Of a DNA stretch of 64,000 nt, positions 17,953-28,744 are shown one piece after another. A program made the position numbers and the translations under genes. Location: NCBI GenBank assembly GCA_946965045.2, contig OX337229.1:4712001-4776000 (forward strand). Reading direction: 5' to 3'. Positions within the stretch are counted from its first letter, which is position 1, and each line of letters starts with the position of its first letter. The notes under the pieces were generated by a model. It had not been told where the DNA came from and did not search any database. It saw only the letters and a list, made by a program, of their open reading frames with translations. This stretch comes from Epithemia pelagica. Lineage: Eukaryota; Bacillariophyta; Bacillariophyceae; Surirellales; Surirellaceae.

Positions 17953-18011
17953 CTACGTAGCTTAATGTACTGAGCCAACTTAGATGTACATGGATCGGTA
18001 TCCCCAGCCCT
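17953..18011 (-). repeat. right terminal inverted repeat
   Basis: Reverse complement of the left arm; on the plus strand it starts CTACGTAGC and ends CCCCAGCCCT next to a TA. Confidence 0.7.
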
Positions 18012-18216
18012 TACTCCCCCGCCCCAATGGCAGAATTCGTCCCAAACATGGACACCGCCCCACTCCTTTGTGAACTGACCGCTTAGGAGTTCCACTATCG
18101 TATAGACAGTAACCTAAAACAATAAAAGATACTCCTACTCTTCTTCGTTTCTTTTGTTCGTTGCTCGGACGAAATGTAGCGGTCAGTCGAAGAGTACCAA
18201 CATCTACGCGTGATTG

Positions 18217-19818
18217 ATGCTCAGAAAGTTGTCGACCAAGCAGACTTTGGCTGCAAAGCTTGCGCTGCGCCATGTTAGAGATGGACCAGAGAAACATTAT
18301 CCCAAATGCAACCGTCTACTGCCAATGGTCATCGTTTTGGGATTTCTTTACCTGTCGATTGTCGCCTGGTTGTTCTGTGGACTCAACAATACAGCAACAA
18401 GCCCTCAGAATAATATGGTCGATGATACATCAAATTATCTGAATCTACGTTTCTGGCATTCTCCTATGAGTGATAAGGAAAACAAAGTGGTCTACGTTGG
18501 CATGTTTGGTTTGGGTCATCGTCTAAGCAAGCTTGCTGCTGCATATCATTTGGTCCAAATCAATCAATGGCCAGTGACGCATCTAGAGGTACTCTGGGGA
18601 AAATGTGAGAATGGAACTAGAAGTGACCTTGACATATTTTCATACTTATTTGGCAACAATCAAATATATTTGGGAGTGTCGAATGGTGGCCAGAAACAAA
18701 CACCTCATCAGACGAGAGAATGCACAACAAGGACAACAGATTGCTACTACCAAGGGAAATCACTGGTTATTCGAAACGATGTCGTAGGATACTATGCTGG
18801 ACAAAGTTACAAAAATGCACAGATACGTGTGCGTGAAAGGCACATCCAGTCGTGGGACACCAAATTCACATCCGATTTTCATTTGTTTCGAAATTTAATG
18901 ATGTCGTTTGAACATGAACATGGTGACAATCTAAAATCCTTTCAAGAGGGCTCAAAGTGGCACGATCACTTTGTGGTCGGAATCCACATAAGAGCTGGAA
19001 ATGGTGAGCAGGACCATTTTGAACAGTCTCAACGACAAATCGAACGCAACGGAGACTTTTTCAGGAATCTTGTGGGGACGATTCGAGAGCTTCTGAATGA
19101 TAAGGTCACCAACAAAGCGGGAAAACGCCCCCTTGTCTTTTTGGCAACAGACACTGCCACCGTGGTAGATGAACTTCGGCAGATTTTCAGTGAATACCAT
19201 ATCCCCATGGTTACACTGGATCAACCCCGCGTTGAACCCAACAAGGGTGTGTCGTACTCGGCGTGGACGTCGGACTCTACGAATTGTTTGAACGGATGGC
19301 TGTACAGCATGATGGATATGTCCTTATTAGCAAAGGCAAATATTCTGATTGCGGCTAGAAGGTCTACATTCACTCAGATTCTTCCACGGGCCTTGCTTCT
19401 AGATGGACATGACAAACATCTGTTTAAACACGACTCCTTGTTTCGTTTTTGCGAAGTTGGAGATACTGGTGAAAACATTGATTGCTTTGGGGATACCAAA
19501 TCCTGGCTTTTTCGAGATGCTATCCCCACACCGAAGACAGGAGCACCAAACTCTGCATCACCGTCAATGAAAACATATGGTCTCCGGAACTTGACAGCTA
19601 CAGCCAGTGTGCACAAGTTAATGGTTCATCTCCCTGATATCTCGAATGGATCAAAAAGAATAGAAGGTGATGACGATGGTGCTTATTGGTCGGAACAAGC
19701 TCGCAACTTCTTTGCCCAATCACAAGGAGCAAATCATCGACTGTTGTTTGGATTCAAGATCGATAAGAAGTACCGACAATTCAGAACGTTTCAATCGGCG
19801 TGGACACTTGCTCCCTAG
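18217..19818 (+). CDS. fucosyltransferase-like type II Golgi membrane protein
   Basis: This 533-residue protein has a short basic cytoplasmic tail (~30 residues), one signal-anchor helix (LLPMVIVLGFLYLSIVAWLFCGL) and a luminal domain, the topology of Golgi glycosyltransferases. The luminal part has VVGIHIRAGNGEQDHF near residue 250 and VFLATDTATVVDELRQIF near 305, which match the HxRxxD-type and ATDd-type motifs of the GT23/NodZ and O-fucosyltransferase superfamily (GDP-fucose binding). The last ~90 residues carry no recognisable motif. Donor and acceptor cannot be assigned; GT23 alpha-1,6-fucosyltransferase-like is the best guess. The start is ATG 18217, one codon inside the open frame. The TIR element lies 206 bp upstream. 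Confidence 0.6.
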   Translation: MLRKLSTKQTLAAKLALRHVRDGPEKHYPKCNRLLPMVIVLGFLYLSIVAWLFCGLNNTATSPQNNMVDDTSNYLNLRFWHSPMSDKENKVVYVGMFGLGHRLSKLAAAYHLVQINQWPVTHLEVLWGKCENGTRSDLDIFSYLFGNNQIYLGVSNGGQKQTPHQTRECTTRTTDCYYQGKSLVIRNDVVGYYAGQSYKNAQIRVRERHIQSWDTKFTSDFHLFRNLMMSFEHEHGDNLKSFQEGSKWHDHFVVGIHIRAGNGEQDHFEQSQRQIERNGDFFRNLVGTIRELLNDKVTNKAGKRPLVFLATDTATVVDELRQIFSEYHIPMVTLDQPRVEPNKGVSYSAWTSDSTNCLNGWLYSMMDMSLLAKANILIAARRSTFTQILPRALLLDGHDKHLFKHDSLFRFCEVGDTGENIDCFGDTKSWLFRDAIPTPKTGAPNSASPSMKTYGLRNLTATASVHKLMVHLPDISNGSKRIEGDDDGAYWSEQARNFFAQSQGANHRLLFGFKIDKKYRQFRTFQSAWTLAP

Positions 19819-20117
19819 GGTAGATTGTGTTGACTGCAGGAGTAATATATAATGGAGATATCCAGTCCTATTTCTCATTATTCAAGTGGTTTGTGTCATG
19901 GGTACTACCTAGTGGATTCAGATAGGGGGTTCATTTAGAAGAATTATTGAGGCCAGACTTATCACCACCGCTGGGGAGCAATGAAGTGGGATCCTTAGGG
20001 ACGATAGCTACCTGTGCTATCCTTCTTTCTTTTGTGTTTCGTCTGCCCGGCTGCCGTTCTTCATCACTCATAAATCCCACGAGGGCCATAAAATCCCACA
20101 GATTCTAGCCTCCGACC
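19819..20117. other. intergenic, nothing recognised
   Basis: These 299 bp separate two genes on the same strand. They include the 3' UTR of the glycosyltransferase gene and the promoter of RPA49. Pyrimidine-rich tracts occur near 20020-20045; no repeat or RNA gene was seen. Confidence 0.4.
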
Positions 20118-21662
20118 ATGTCCGATCCATCATCGACGAGAAAGCGGAAAACAAGGAACTCCACAGGAGATGACGGTGCACAGAACATTGTGATTCGTTT
20201 ACCAAAGGCACAAGAAGATGGCGATGATTCAGCTAAGTCGAATCTTCCTGTTCTATGTTCTTTTCCGGGCGGATTGCCGAGGGGTGTTCAAAAGGTCACA
20301 ACTGACGACGACGAGATCGACGAGGCGGCTTTAAACTTCAGATGGAGTGAAAACATAAAGACAAAACGAAGGACCCTTGTTGGGAAAGATCACGCGTGTG
20401 TCTTTACAGCGGCAAGTCGATCTAGTGAGGGGAAAACTGAGTCGCAAACGGAAAGGTACAAGACGCGAATGTGTGTTGGAATGTACGACAAACACAAGAA
20501 AAGCTTAACGCTTTTTGACGTTCACGACGATGGATACGTCCATTCGTTCGCTCAACATGTTCCTAACTATAAAGGATCAGGTGATACGAGAGATTTATCA
20601 ACTGCACGTCAACAGTACCAGGCTCTCTATGAAGATTTTGGCTCTGCCAAGAAGCGCCGTGCCATCAAATCTAAAGAAGCGAATCGCGTGGATGTGGATT
20701 CAGTTGTTGGCGCTGGACAGTTGGTTGTTGACTCTGTACTTAAAGGAGAATCCATGTCTGAAAGCAATAAGCGTGCTATTTTGGAGGAAAAAGAGCAAAG
20801 GGACAATGGCGGTGATTCTGCTGCCCCCTCCTCGTCTCTACCACAACACTCCGCTGCAGTGGATGCCGCAACCGAAGCATGGCGAAACGAGTTTCTCCCT
20901 CCTTACAACCGAAATGCGACAGAACCTTCGAAAATTTACAATTTTGTTGAGATTGTTGGTGGTCAAGGGCTTTGGCAAGACTTTTCGCATCATGTGGAGA
21001 AGGCCATGAAGCAAGATGATGTCGCTTATGCTCTAATTGAAGGGCTGGACGACAAAGGCAAAGCCCAGGGTAAAACAAAAATCGAGATTCCTGGCGCAAG
21101 ACCAAAACACAAATGGCGACCCTCCTTAATCTCGCTGGTGAAAAGGATTATACAGAAGCACAAAGCAAAGTCCCCATCGAACAATGAAAGCCTAAAGAAA
21201 CAGCTGATTTGTTCACATGTGCTCCACCTGATGCTTCATCTTTACCTGACATTACGTCCTCGAGTGAATATTCCAAAGGTCCTTAACCACCAAGCCCGTT
21301 ACTTTGGAGCACCAGGGGATTTTGGACGATTTTGGGTGCAGTCGTTCACAACAGAATCTATTCATCCTCGCAATAGCGTTGCTGCGCACATGATGTCAAA
21401 ACCAAACAAGGACAAGTGCTGCATCAGTATGTTTCTTCTTCTGATGATGGCCGAGGGTGGTGATTCTATGACGTGTTCCAATATCAAGCCATTTTTGAAT
21501 GAGTTACAGATGGAAGCCCGCGATGCAAGTAACCTGTTGCGTTTGGCCGGTTGCTCAGTGACGCGTAACCCCAAGACAGGAGACACGGGAGCTCTTTTGC
21601 TTGCACCTGTCACATTTCCCGCTCTGAAATCTTCTGGTCGAGGAAGACGATCAAGAGGATAG
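20118..21662 (+). CDS. RPA49: RNA polymerase I subunit RPA49 (A49/PAF53)
   Basis: This 514-residue, intronless gene encodes the Pol I-specific subunit that, as a heterodimer with A34.5/PAF49, supports initiation and elongation of rRNA transcription. The N-terminal dimerisation-like part has ALNFRWSENIKTKRRTLVGKD and a beta-rich segment CVGMYDKHKKSLTLFDVHD. A charged linker (residues ~150-240) is followed by the signature PPYNRNATEPSKIYNFVEIV near 275 and a C-terminal tandem winged-helix region with RPRVNIPKVL and the final LLRLAGCSVTRNPKTG. Length is slightly above the yeast protein (415). The C-terminus SSGRGRRSRG is basic. Nuclear/nucleolar function is known from the family. Confidence 0.85.
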   Translation: MSDPSSTRKRKTRNSTGDDGAQNIVIRLPKAQEDGDDSAKSNLPVLCSFPGGLPRGVQKVTTDDDEIDEAALNFRWSENIKTKRRTLVGKDHACVFTAASRSSEGKTESQTERYKTRMCVGMYDKHKKSLTLFDVHDDGYVHSFAQHVPNYKGSGDTRDLSTARQQYQALYEDFGSAKKRRAIKSKEANRVDVDSVVGAGQLVVDSVLKGESMSESNKRAILEEKEQRDNGGDSAAPSSSLPQHSAAVDAATEAWRNEFLPPYNRNATEPSKIYNFVEIVGGQGLWQDFSHHVEKAMKQDDVAYALIEGLDDKGKAQGKTKIEIPGARPKHKWRPSLISLVKRIIQKHKAKSPSNNESLKKQLICSHVLHLMLHLYLTLRPRVNIPKVLNHQARYFGAPGDFGRFWVQSFTTESIHPRNSVAAHMMSKPNKDKCCISMFLLLMMAEGGDSMTCSNIKPFLNELQMEARDASNLLRLAGCSVTRNPKTGDTGALLLAPVTFPALKSSGRGRRSRG

Positions 21663-21878
21663 CTTAAAACACAATTGATCAATATCCTAATATGTAGTGA
21701 GCTCAAATGGCAAATACTAGTGTACAAAGTTTTGTCTAGAGAAAATTGCTTTTTATGCTATCTTTTCCCAATCATTTGTCATCCCACATCCCAAAACGCC
21801 CTTGATCAAGGGTGTGAGTGCAACCATGCGATGGTCCCACACAAGTGCTTAAAGCGAACTTAAAACAAGAAATAATCC

Positions 21879-23373
21879 TCAACCAGTACTCTCCCGATCT
21901 GCCTTCTCTGGCGAACCAGCTTGGGTAGGCGAATCTGGAACCCCAGATCCTCCACCAGTTGAAGCAGCTGATCCCATTCCGAATTCCATATTCTTCTCCT
22001 CTCCTTTCGGATGAGCTTTACCGGACCCGCTTCCACCGTTGGCATTGCTTCTTGCGGCGTGCCCAAAGTGTTGTGGATAGTACGGATGTGGCGGTGGCAT
22101 ATGTGGATACCAGTGATGTGGGTGAACATGATGGTTATGTTCGTTTTGATTAGTGCCCTGTTGTCCTGCTAGATGTGGTGGTGGGGGTGGTGGGGGATAG
22201 GGATATGCCGCAGCATAACCATGGTAAAGGTGCGGTGGGGGAGGCGGGGGAGGTGGAATGGATGATTGCTGGTGATTCGATGATGAACCAGATGAATTGA
22301 ACTGGTTGGAGTAGGAGCTCTGCGGTTGTTGGGACGGCATTGTTCCCATCGATTGCATCAAACTGACCTGCTGGACTGCGGCTTCAATCAGTTTCTAGAA
22401 AAAAGAAAATAAGAGCCAGGAAAAATAAACATGCATCACGAACTGCTCACACGATACTCACGTCTTTTCCGTGTTGCGCAAACTTGCGTTGTATTGTAGA
22501 ATACCAATGATTCTTCACATCATTGTCAGATCTTCCAGGTAGATTTTTCGCAATGTTAGCCCATCTGTTGCCATAATGCTCATGCATGGCGATCAAAATC
22601 GCTTCTTCGTCGTCAGTCCATTCTCCCTTCTTGAGCTCAGGGTCTAGATGGTTGACAAATCGCTCCCGGCATTGCTTCCCCTGCCTTCCTGGGAGATGTG
22701 CTGCTATTTTTGCCCACTTTCGGCCATACAGTTGCCGTTTTTCCCGCAGAATAGCGTCTTCTTCAACTGTCCACGATCCTTTCCCTTTAATCACAGGTGG
22801 ATTTGTGAGAGTTTGCCATTTGGTTAAGCATTCAATAGCATTGTGGTTGACAAAATTTGCTGCTACTTCGTTCCACCGAGGAGCAGTTTCTTTGTAGGTT
22901 TCTACGAGCTTCTTCAAAAGATCCATTTCTTCTTGAGTCCATTTTCCAGCTCCCTCAGAAGCAGAGGGAAGGGATTTCATCTTCGAATGAGAATTTGTCT
23001 CATCATCGTCAGCGTCCTCATCGTCACCTTGAACTGGATCATTGGGTTCGTGCGGCGATGATTCTTTGGATTCCTTTTCGTGGGAGGGACTATCGGTCAC
23101 ATTGGAAACAAGTCTACTAGAACTACTTTTGGTCTCTTTCTGGTTGAGCTGAATGTATCGCTTCAAGCACTGTACTGCACTTTTGCCTTCAATCAACTGA
23201 GATATAGCGTCCCAATCTTCTTCACCATCTTCTTCCTGTTCCTCAATGACAGCACGGAGCAATGCTTCGTCTTCTTCTGATGTCCACATCGCGCCCGGCT
23301 TCCGCTTTGATGCAGATCGAGGACTCTCATCATTTTCATTGCTCCGTGGTCTTTTCCGACCGGAACCGGGCAT
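21879..23373 (-). CDS. MYB protein with four MYB/SANT repeats (2 exons)
   Basis: Exons 23373-22462 and 22394-21879 are separated by a 67-bp intron (22395-22461, GTGAGT...TTTTCTAG) and give 475 residues. Four MYB/SANT repeats are visible in order: MWTSEEDEALLRAVIEEQ (divergent), GKWTQEEMDLLKKLVETY, KGSWTVEEDAILREKRQLYG and GEWTDDEEAILIAMHEHYG. The last two have the canonical LPGRQGKQCRERFVNHL and LPGRSDNDVKNHWYSTIQRK recognition helices of R2 and R3 of c-Myb-like proteins. An acidic linker separates repeats one and two. Exon 2 encodes a Gln/Ser-rich, His-rich and poly-Pro tail (PPPPPPPP twice). This is a nuclear DNA-binding regulator; 3R-MYBs control cell-cycle genes in other eukaryotes, which is only suggestive here. 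The open frame continues upstream of 23373. Confidence 0.85.
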
Positions 23374-24851
23374 GACGACCTCGTCTGTGGACCAATGACC
23401 ACACGCATTCAATGGGAAAAACAATGCTGCGTGAGAAACAACCATTCTCCGCACGAAGTACAAGAAACTAAGACTAGCGTAGACCACTTTATTCTGTTCA
23501 TCAACAGAAAGAATCATCTAGATCCATGATTTACTTACCAGCACGTATATCTGATTGGTGTTGTGCTGAGCACAACGGAAACAAAGGCGGAGATGAGTGA
23601 AGGAGACTAATGGTTGCAGTAGGTCGTGTGATAAATCAATGCCTCTCGCACCAATAGGGGCGACTGCAGCGGTTGTCAACTATACGATACTCTATCTTCA
23701 AACCATATAAACAAACAGGAGATCTTATCCCACAGCAAACCCAAACCTCCCCAGAAGCCAATCCTCCTGCCTCTTGTCTCCACTAATCTCGGATTCCGAC
23801 CAATGGACGAGGAAGCAAGTGACCTGACGAATCAATCAAGCCGTAGACAGCCGTTTAGTAAACGCCTTTTTACCCACACAATCAGCGGTCCGAGACGAAG
23901 CTGCCCGGCTCGCATCTGGACAGGAATAGATATGCCACGAATCGTGGGATCATACCCACTGTGATCTCAAAAGTAGATGTCAGCTAGGCCCTCCTGCGGG
24001 CTGCGCGGCGAACACGAACGGGGGAACAATAGGATCCTACCTACTCCAACCTAGCTAAGCTAGCTCTACTAGAACTAAATGGAGAATGGAGTAGCGCCAA
24101 CGGCAGAGATTCGATAGGAGTAAGAGTAAGCGTTCTTCTGGGGAAACTGAAAATGGGAAATCGGATACTTTCCATACGTCGAGTTTAATTCTTGGATATA
24201 AAAATGTTGAGTTGAACCTCATTGGGAAGACTAGGCGCACGTGAGTTGCATCACAACGGGGAGAGATCGCAAACACCAAGTGTGAAAGGTATTCTTGCCA
24301 CAATGCCAGGTGTCGTTCTATTACCAAGTCGATCTTCAAATCATTCTTGTCCTTGAGCGGCTGATTTCTTAGCGCCAATATGATTGTTGCGAGACCCGTT
24401 CCGAGACGCAGCTCACACCACTGGTTCCGATCTCGTCTACTATGGATCCTTATGAATTTGATCTCTTGGTGAGTCCGACGACAGCATTCTTTGTGAAACT
24501 ACGTCATGTCGGTACTCGGCAGAGATTTCTATTTGCTAGCAAGGCTGAGGAGAGGAGACGGCAAATGAGAAGTTTCGCTGGATCCCTATTGTTTGTATTT
24601 TACGATTTTATGACAGGACGGGAAGAGATCTCACTACCAGCTGGCGTGCCCTGCACGCATTACAGCACACATTTCGGGCGCGACTTTTTATGCGGCCGAT
24701 CGAATATCAGTCGCGGAAGCACCATTTCCTCCACCTTCGATCCACAACGAAAATTTTTTGTGTTTTATCTCATCAAAGGCATCTCATCCCTGATCCCTGA
24801 TCCCTGTCTAGAGGTATCACATTTGTTTTTGTTGTGAATCAAACTAGGAAA
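23374..24851. other. divergent intergenic region between MYB and RPT6 genes
   Basis: About 1.5 kb with no recognisable gene. A frame at 24442-24837 exists but lacks domain similarity and coding character. The stretch around 24040-24130 is rich in CTAG and carries TAGGAGTA, a motif that recurs in other intergenic parts of this window. The region must contain both promoters. Confidence 0.4.
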
Positions 24852-26140
24852 ATGACGTCCACTGAAGTGCCAATGGCAGTCAGCCATCCTGGGTCTGGGA
24901 GTATCCGAACCTATCAGTCAACGAAGATTGCGGAGCTTCGTGAGGTAAGGACAATAAACCGATAAATCGACATTGTTCGATTGCCTTCGCTGACAACGTA
25001 GATGATCCCTGTTTCTTCTAGACTGTGCAAGAACGTTTGGGTGACTTGCAGCGCTTGAAAGCTCGTCGAAATGAATTGAATGCTCAAGTTCGTATGCTAC
25101 GAGAGGAGCTGTATCATCTTCAGGAACCTGGATCTTATGTCGGAGAAGTTGTTAAAGCCATGGGGCAAAGCAAGATATTGGTGAAAATCAATCCGGAGGG
25201 GAAATATGTTGTTGATATTGATAAGGATATCGACATTAATGACTGCAAACCAAACACCCGAGTTGCTCTGCGCAATGATTCATACACTCTACACAAAATC
25301 TTGCCGACCAAGGTGGATCCCTTGGTTTCGCTCATGAAGGTCGAAGCTGTGCCTGATTCCACTTATGATATGATTGGTGGTCTTGAGAAGCAGGTACTAG
25401 AAATCAAAGAGGTTATCGAGCTTCCCATCAAACATCCTGAGTTGTTTGAATCACTGGGAGTCGCTCAACCAAAGGGTGTTCTGTTGTACGGTCCACCGGG
25501 TACCGGGAAGACTCTCTTGGCTCGTGCTGTGGCCCATCACACCGATTGTACATTCATCCGTGTCTCTGGAGCGGAACTCGTGCAGAAGTACATCGGAGAA
25601 GGTAGTCGTATGGTACGCGAGCTCTTTGTTATGGCCCGCGAAGCTGCTCCATCTATTATTTTTATGGACGAAATCGATTCCATCGGCCAAGCCCGCGGAG
25701 GAAGCGGTGGGGGAGACTCAGAAGTGCAGCGCACAATGTTGGAGCTTCTGAATCAGCTCGATGGATTTGAACCTGCGCAAAATATCAAGGTTATCATGGC
25801 TACAAATCGTATCGATATCCTTGATTCAGCTTTGCTTCGTCCGGGCCGAATAGATCGAAAGATCGAGTTTCCAAACCCCAACACTGAGAATCGTTTAGCC
25901 ATTTTGAAGATTCATAGCCGGAAAATGAATTTACTGCGAAATCTGGATCTTCAAAGCATTGCTGAAAAGATGGTCAACGCCAGTGGTGCTGAATGTAAGG
26001 CTGTCTGCACAGAAGCAGGTATGTTTGCATTACGCGAACGCCGTGTTCACGTAACACAGGAAGACTTTGAAATGGCAGTTGCAAAGGTGATGAAGAAAGA
26101 CTCGGATGCTAACGTGAGCTTGCAGAGGCTTTGGAAGTAA
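24852..26140 (+). CDS. RPT6: 26S proteasome regulatory ATPase RPT6 (PSMC5) (2 exons)
   Basis: Exon 1 is 24852-24944 ([20 protein letters not shown]...), then a 77-bp intron (24945-25021, GTAAGG...CTTCTAG), then exon 2 25022-26140, for 403 residues. This AAA ATPase of the 19S base unfolds ubiquitinated substrates for the 20S core. An N-terminal coiled coil ([20 protein letters not shown]) and OB fold precede the AAA domain: Walker A GPPGTGKT, Walker B IIFMDEID, arginine-finger region [10 protein letters not shown]. The C-terminus [18 protein letters not shown] closely matches RPT6 of animals and yeast, which separates it from RPT1-5. Length is close to human PSMC5 (406). Family and paralogue assignment are firm. 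Confidence 0.95.
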
Positions 26141-26209
26141 AAAATTACTCCTTGTCAATATATGGATAGTTACAAAATTTTCGTTCTAGGATTATCAAGA
26201 CATTTGTAC

Positions 26210-28693
26210 CTACAACCCATAAGAACCGAGACGAGAGGCAGTCATTCCCTCTATTTGAGCCTTTTTCCTTTTCTTCTTCGTTTTCTTCTTTTTGTGACTT
26301 CCTGTCTGCTTCTGATCTTCTCGAGAAGTCGACGTGAGATGCTCTATGGGTTTTCGTTCCTCCGAGGAATTGTTCAATATGCTCCTCTCTACTGCAGTGG
26401 AACTTTTGATGATATCTTGACTCGGTTTAGGAAACTCTTTTGTTGAATTCAAAGTCGATTCTTGTTCATTATCTTCGATGTTGTCATTTTGTGGTACTTT
26501 CTTTTTTCTTCGCCGGCGTTTAGGCCTAGCTGCATTCTCTGTCTCACCTTGCAAGCCCACTGAATTCGATGAATCAGCTTTTTCAAGACTTTGCCCATCT
26601 GTGGTTTTTGGTACGTCATCACCATTTTGTTCATCCTTGACCTTCTTCGTCTTCCGCCTTTTCCTCTTCTTTTTCGAAGCTTGAGTAGAATCTCCGGGAT
26701 CGGCTGATTGAATGTTATCTTCAGTCGGTTTGTCGTCCTCAGAAGGTTGCTGGGTGGCTGAAGTTTGCTTTTCTTCGTCCCTGATCTGCTCATCGATGTC
26801 CCGTTGCATCATTTCTCGCAACAAGCGGCGCCTTTTCCGCCCGACCACGTGTTCGCCCTCCTCACGGTATGGCGCCATTTTCTTAAGAGAGACATACTGT
26901 CTCAACGTCGAGTCACGTGCCAACAAGATATCCTTAGCCGACAATCCATAGTCATTTGGTTCTACTTGTCGATACTTGAAGCGAGTCGGTATACCAGCCA
27001 CTATGTCTTCATAGTCCAGTTTGTATAATTCGTCTTCCACCTTAGTGCGTAGCTTCCGTTCGAGCGCTGATTCCTGAACGTCGGTGTCCTCCTTGGCATC
27101 ATAGCCAGAATCTTCTTCATTCCCTTCTTCTGGCCATTGCTCCTCCTTATTCTCGGCAAAAGCTTCTTCTTCCCCCTGGAAATTCTCGTTCTCTTCTTGT
27201 TCTTCGTGTGTGTCATCCTCAAAATCGTCCCCACCCAAAAGCTCACCATACTTGTCCGACTTCATGTCTTTCCTCAAGTCTTTATCTGACTTCCATTTCA
27301 CGTCTTCCTTTCCATAATACTCATCTCCGAAAGTTTCTTCCATAAGTTTTTCAAACTTCTCCGGGTCGTAATCTCCCTCCATCATTTTTAAGATGGCAGC
27401 CTCGTCCACGGAACTGTCGCCTCCTTCGACTTCCCCCAGAACGTGTTTTATTTGATTGAGTTTAGTCTCCATTTCATGGCGCTTTGCATTTTTGAGGCGT
27501 TTCAGCTGCTCTTCTTTGGCTCTTCGCTCAGCTTCTTTTCGTTCTTTTCGAGCTTGTCGTTTCTTGCTTCTCGAGTCATCCTTTCTTCGAAGTGTGTTCA
27601 TCACTTGGCCCCGGGCATACCCAATTATTGAGTGATCAGCCCCAGATCCAGAAGCCGCGTGTTCGAATCGAAAATTGTATCGTGCTTCGAATTCATCGTT
27701 CCTATCGAGCTGCTCTAACGAGTCATCAGAGTCATTCCCGTCATTCTCAGGCGGTGTAGACTTCATCGGCACCTTTTCGTCTTGCTCTTCATCATCTGAG
27801 ATCCTTTCTTGATGGTCAGAGGGATCAATCCAGCTTCTGTTTTTGAAGTAGTCCAAAAGAAATTTGTCTCCATCCTGTACCTCCCCTTTTGGATCTAGCG
27901 TAAATGTGCGATTTTCACGGTTGCCGAGGCTTTGTTCCATCTTCTGGACTTCTGCCAAGAAGTCTTTGTCATCTTCATCTGTTTTCTGAGCTTGATGTTT
28001 CACAATCATGACATCATCTTCGTCCTCGTCACTGTCTCCAGTTGCAGATTGCAGAAAGGCCTGGCGAATTTCTCGTTGTTCTGCGTCGTATGCCAGCTGA
28101 GATGTTCTCGGACCATCAATTTCTTGCAGTTCATCATCAGCATGGTTCTCTCTATCAGCTTCCTCCTTGTTCATATCCTCTAAAATCTGCTGCCTCACCA
28201 CATCCTTGTATCTCATCCGTTTGTCCTTGACTTGGTCGTCATCGGCTTCATTGTCGGCGTCGGCACTGTCGTCAATCTCTTGATGAAAAAATTTAGTGTT
28301 GGGATCGTAAATTGTCTTGTCCTTTGACCTTATTGCATTTATGGTTTTCATTATATCCGTGTCCAACTTTGAAGTGAGAAGGTCTCCATCTTCATCCTCG
28401 GACGACTCGTCGTCGTCAACCTCGTCCTCATCTTGGCCTCCTTCACGTCTTGAGTTGAGAAGCTCCTGTTTTTGCTTGCGTAGTTCAAACTCCTTGGCAA
28501 ATTTTCTATTGATGGAAAGCTTCTTGTCGGGCTCGTCCGAATCCTCTGAATCAGAATCCAACAAAGCAGCCCGCTTTTCGGCCATTGTTCCAATTCGTGT
28601 CCCACTCTTCTCGCGGTTTCTCATTTTTTCTTGGTCCTGGGAACCACCGTCCGTCCGCTTGCCCGCCACGACGCGCGCGACTGGCCCAATCAT
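26210..28693 (-). CDS. KRI1: KRI1 ribosome biogenesis factor
   Basis: The open frame begins upstream with a GTG at 28726; the first ATG is 28693, but family conservation starts at MAEKRAALLDSDSEDSDEPD (ATG 28585), so the true start is one of these. The encoded protein is 827 (or 791) residues. KRI1 is a nucleolar factor for 40S subunit/pre-rRNA processing. The N-terminal block INRKFAKEFELRKQKQEL and ...DIMKTINAIRSKDKTIYDPNTKFF is diagnostic. Long Asp/Glu-rich tracts follow, then the Kri1 C-terminal domain (LYKLDYEDIVAGIPTRFKY, VEPNDYGLSAKDILLARD) and a Lys-rich tail with KKKRKRRKTKK-type nucleolar signals. The 5' end lies 56-164 bp from a copia retrotransposon inserted in its promoter. Confidence 0.9.
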   Translation of the reverse strand: MIGPVARVVAGKRTDGGSQDQEKMRNREKSGTRIGTMAEKRAALLDSDSEDSDEPDKKLSINRKFAKEFELRKQKQELLNSRREGGQDEDEVDDDESSEDEDGDLLTSKLDTDIMKTINAIRSKDKTIYDPNTKFFHQEIDDSADADNEADDDQVKDKRMRYKDVVRQQILEDMNKEEADRENHADDELQEIDGPRTSQLAYDAEQREIRQAFLQSATGDSDEDEDDVMIVKHQAQKTDEDDKDFLAEVQKMEQSLGNRENRTFTLDPKGEVQDGDKFLLDYFKNRSWIDPSDHQERISDDEEQDEKVPMKSTPPENDGNDSDDSLEQLDRNDEFEARYNFRFEHAASGSGADHSIIGYARGQVMNTLRRKDDSRSKKRQARKERKEAERRAKEEQLKRLKNAKRHEMETKLNQIKHVLGEVEGGDSSVDEAAILKMMEGDYDPEKFEKLMEETFGDEYYGKEDVKWKSDKDLRKDMKSDKYGELLGGDDFEDDTHEEQEENENFQGEEEAFAENKEEQWPEEGNEEDSGYDAKEDTDVQESALERKLRTKVEDELYKLDYEDIVAGIPTRFKYRQVEPNDYGLSAKDILLARDSTLRQYVSLKKMAPYREEGEHVVGRKRRRLLREMMQRDIDEQIRDEEKQTSATQQPSEDDKPTEDNIQSADPGDSTQASKKKRKRRKTKKVKDEQNGDDVPKTTDGQSLEKADSSNSVGLQGETENAARPKRRRRKKKVPQNDNIEDNEQESTLNSTKEFPKPSQDIIKSSTAVERSILNNSSEERKPIEHLTSTSREDQKQTGSHKKKKTKKKRKKAQIEGMTASRLGSYGL

Positions 28694-28744
28694 CGGCGCG
28701 ATTGGATAGTGGACCGCACCTCGCACGTCTCATTCATCTCCGCC

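Larger units (their letters stand above)
17422..18011. mobile_element. 590-bp non-autonomous element with ~58-bp terminal inverted repeats
   Basis: The left end (17422-17479, beginning AGGGCTGGGGATACCGATC) and the reverse complement of the right end (17953-18011) match over 58-59 bp with only a few differences. A second, shorter inverted match, CGCTCGACAATG, occurs further in on both arms (near 17532 and 17855). Both ends are bordered by TA (17420-17421 and 18012-18013), consistent with a TA target duplication as in Tc1/mariner-type transposition, although TA is too short to be strong proof. The interior has no open frame that resembles a transposase, so it would depend on a helper. It directly follows the defective LINE-like element. 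Confidence 0.6.

Noticed and set aside
24442-24837. 131-codon plus-strand frame upstream of RPT6
   Set aside because: No domain, unremarkable composition, and a stop just before the RPT6 ATG; probably chance.
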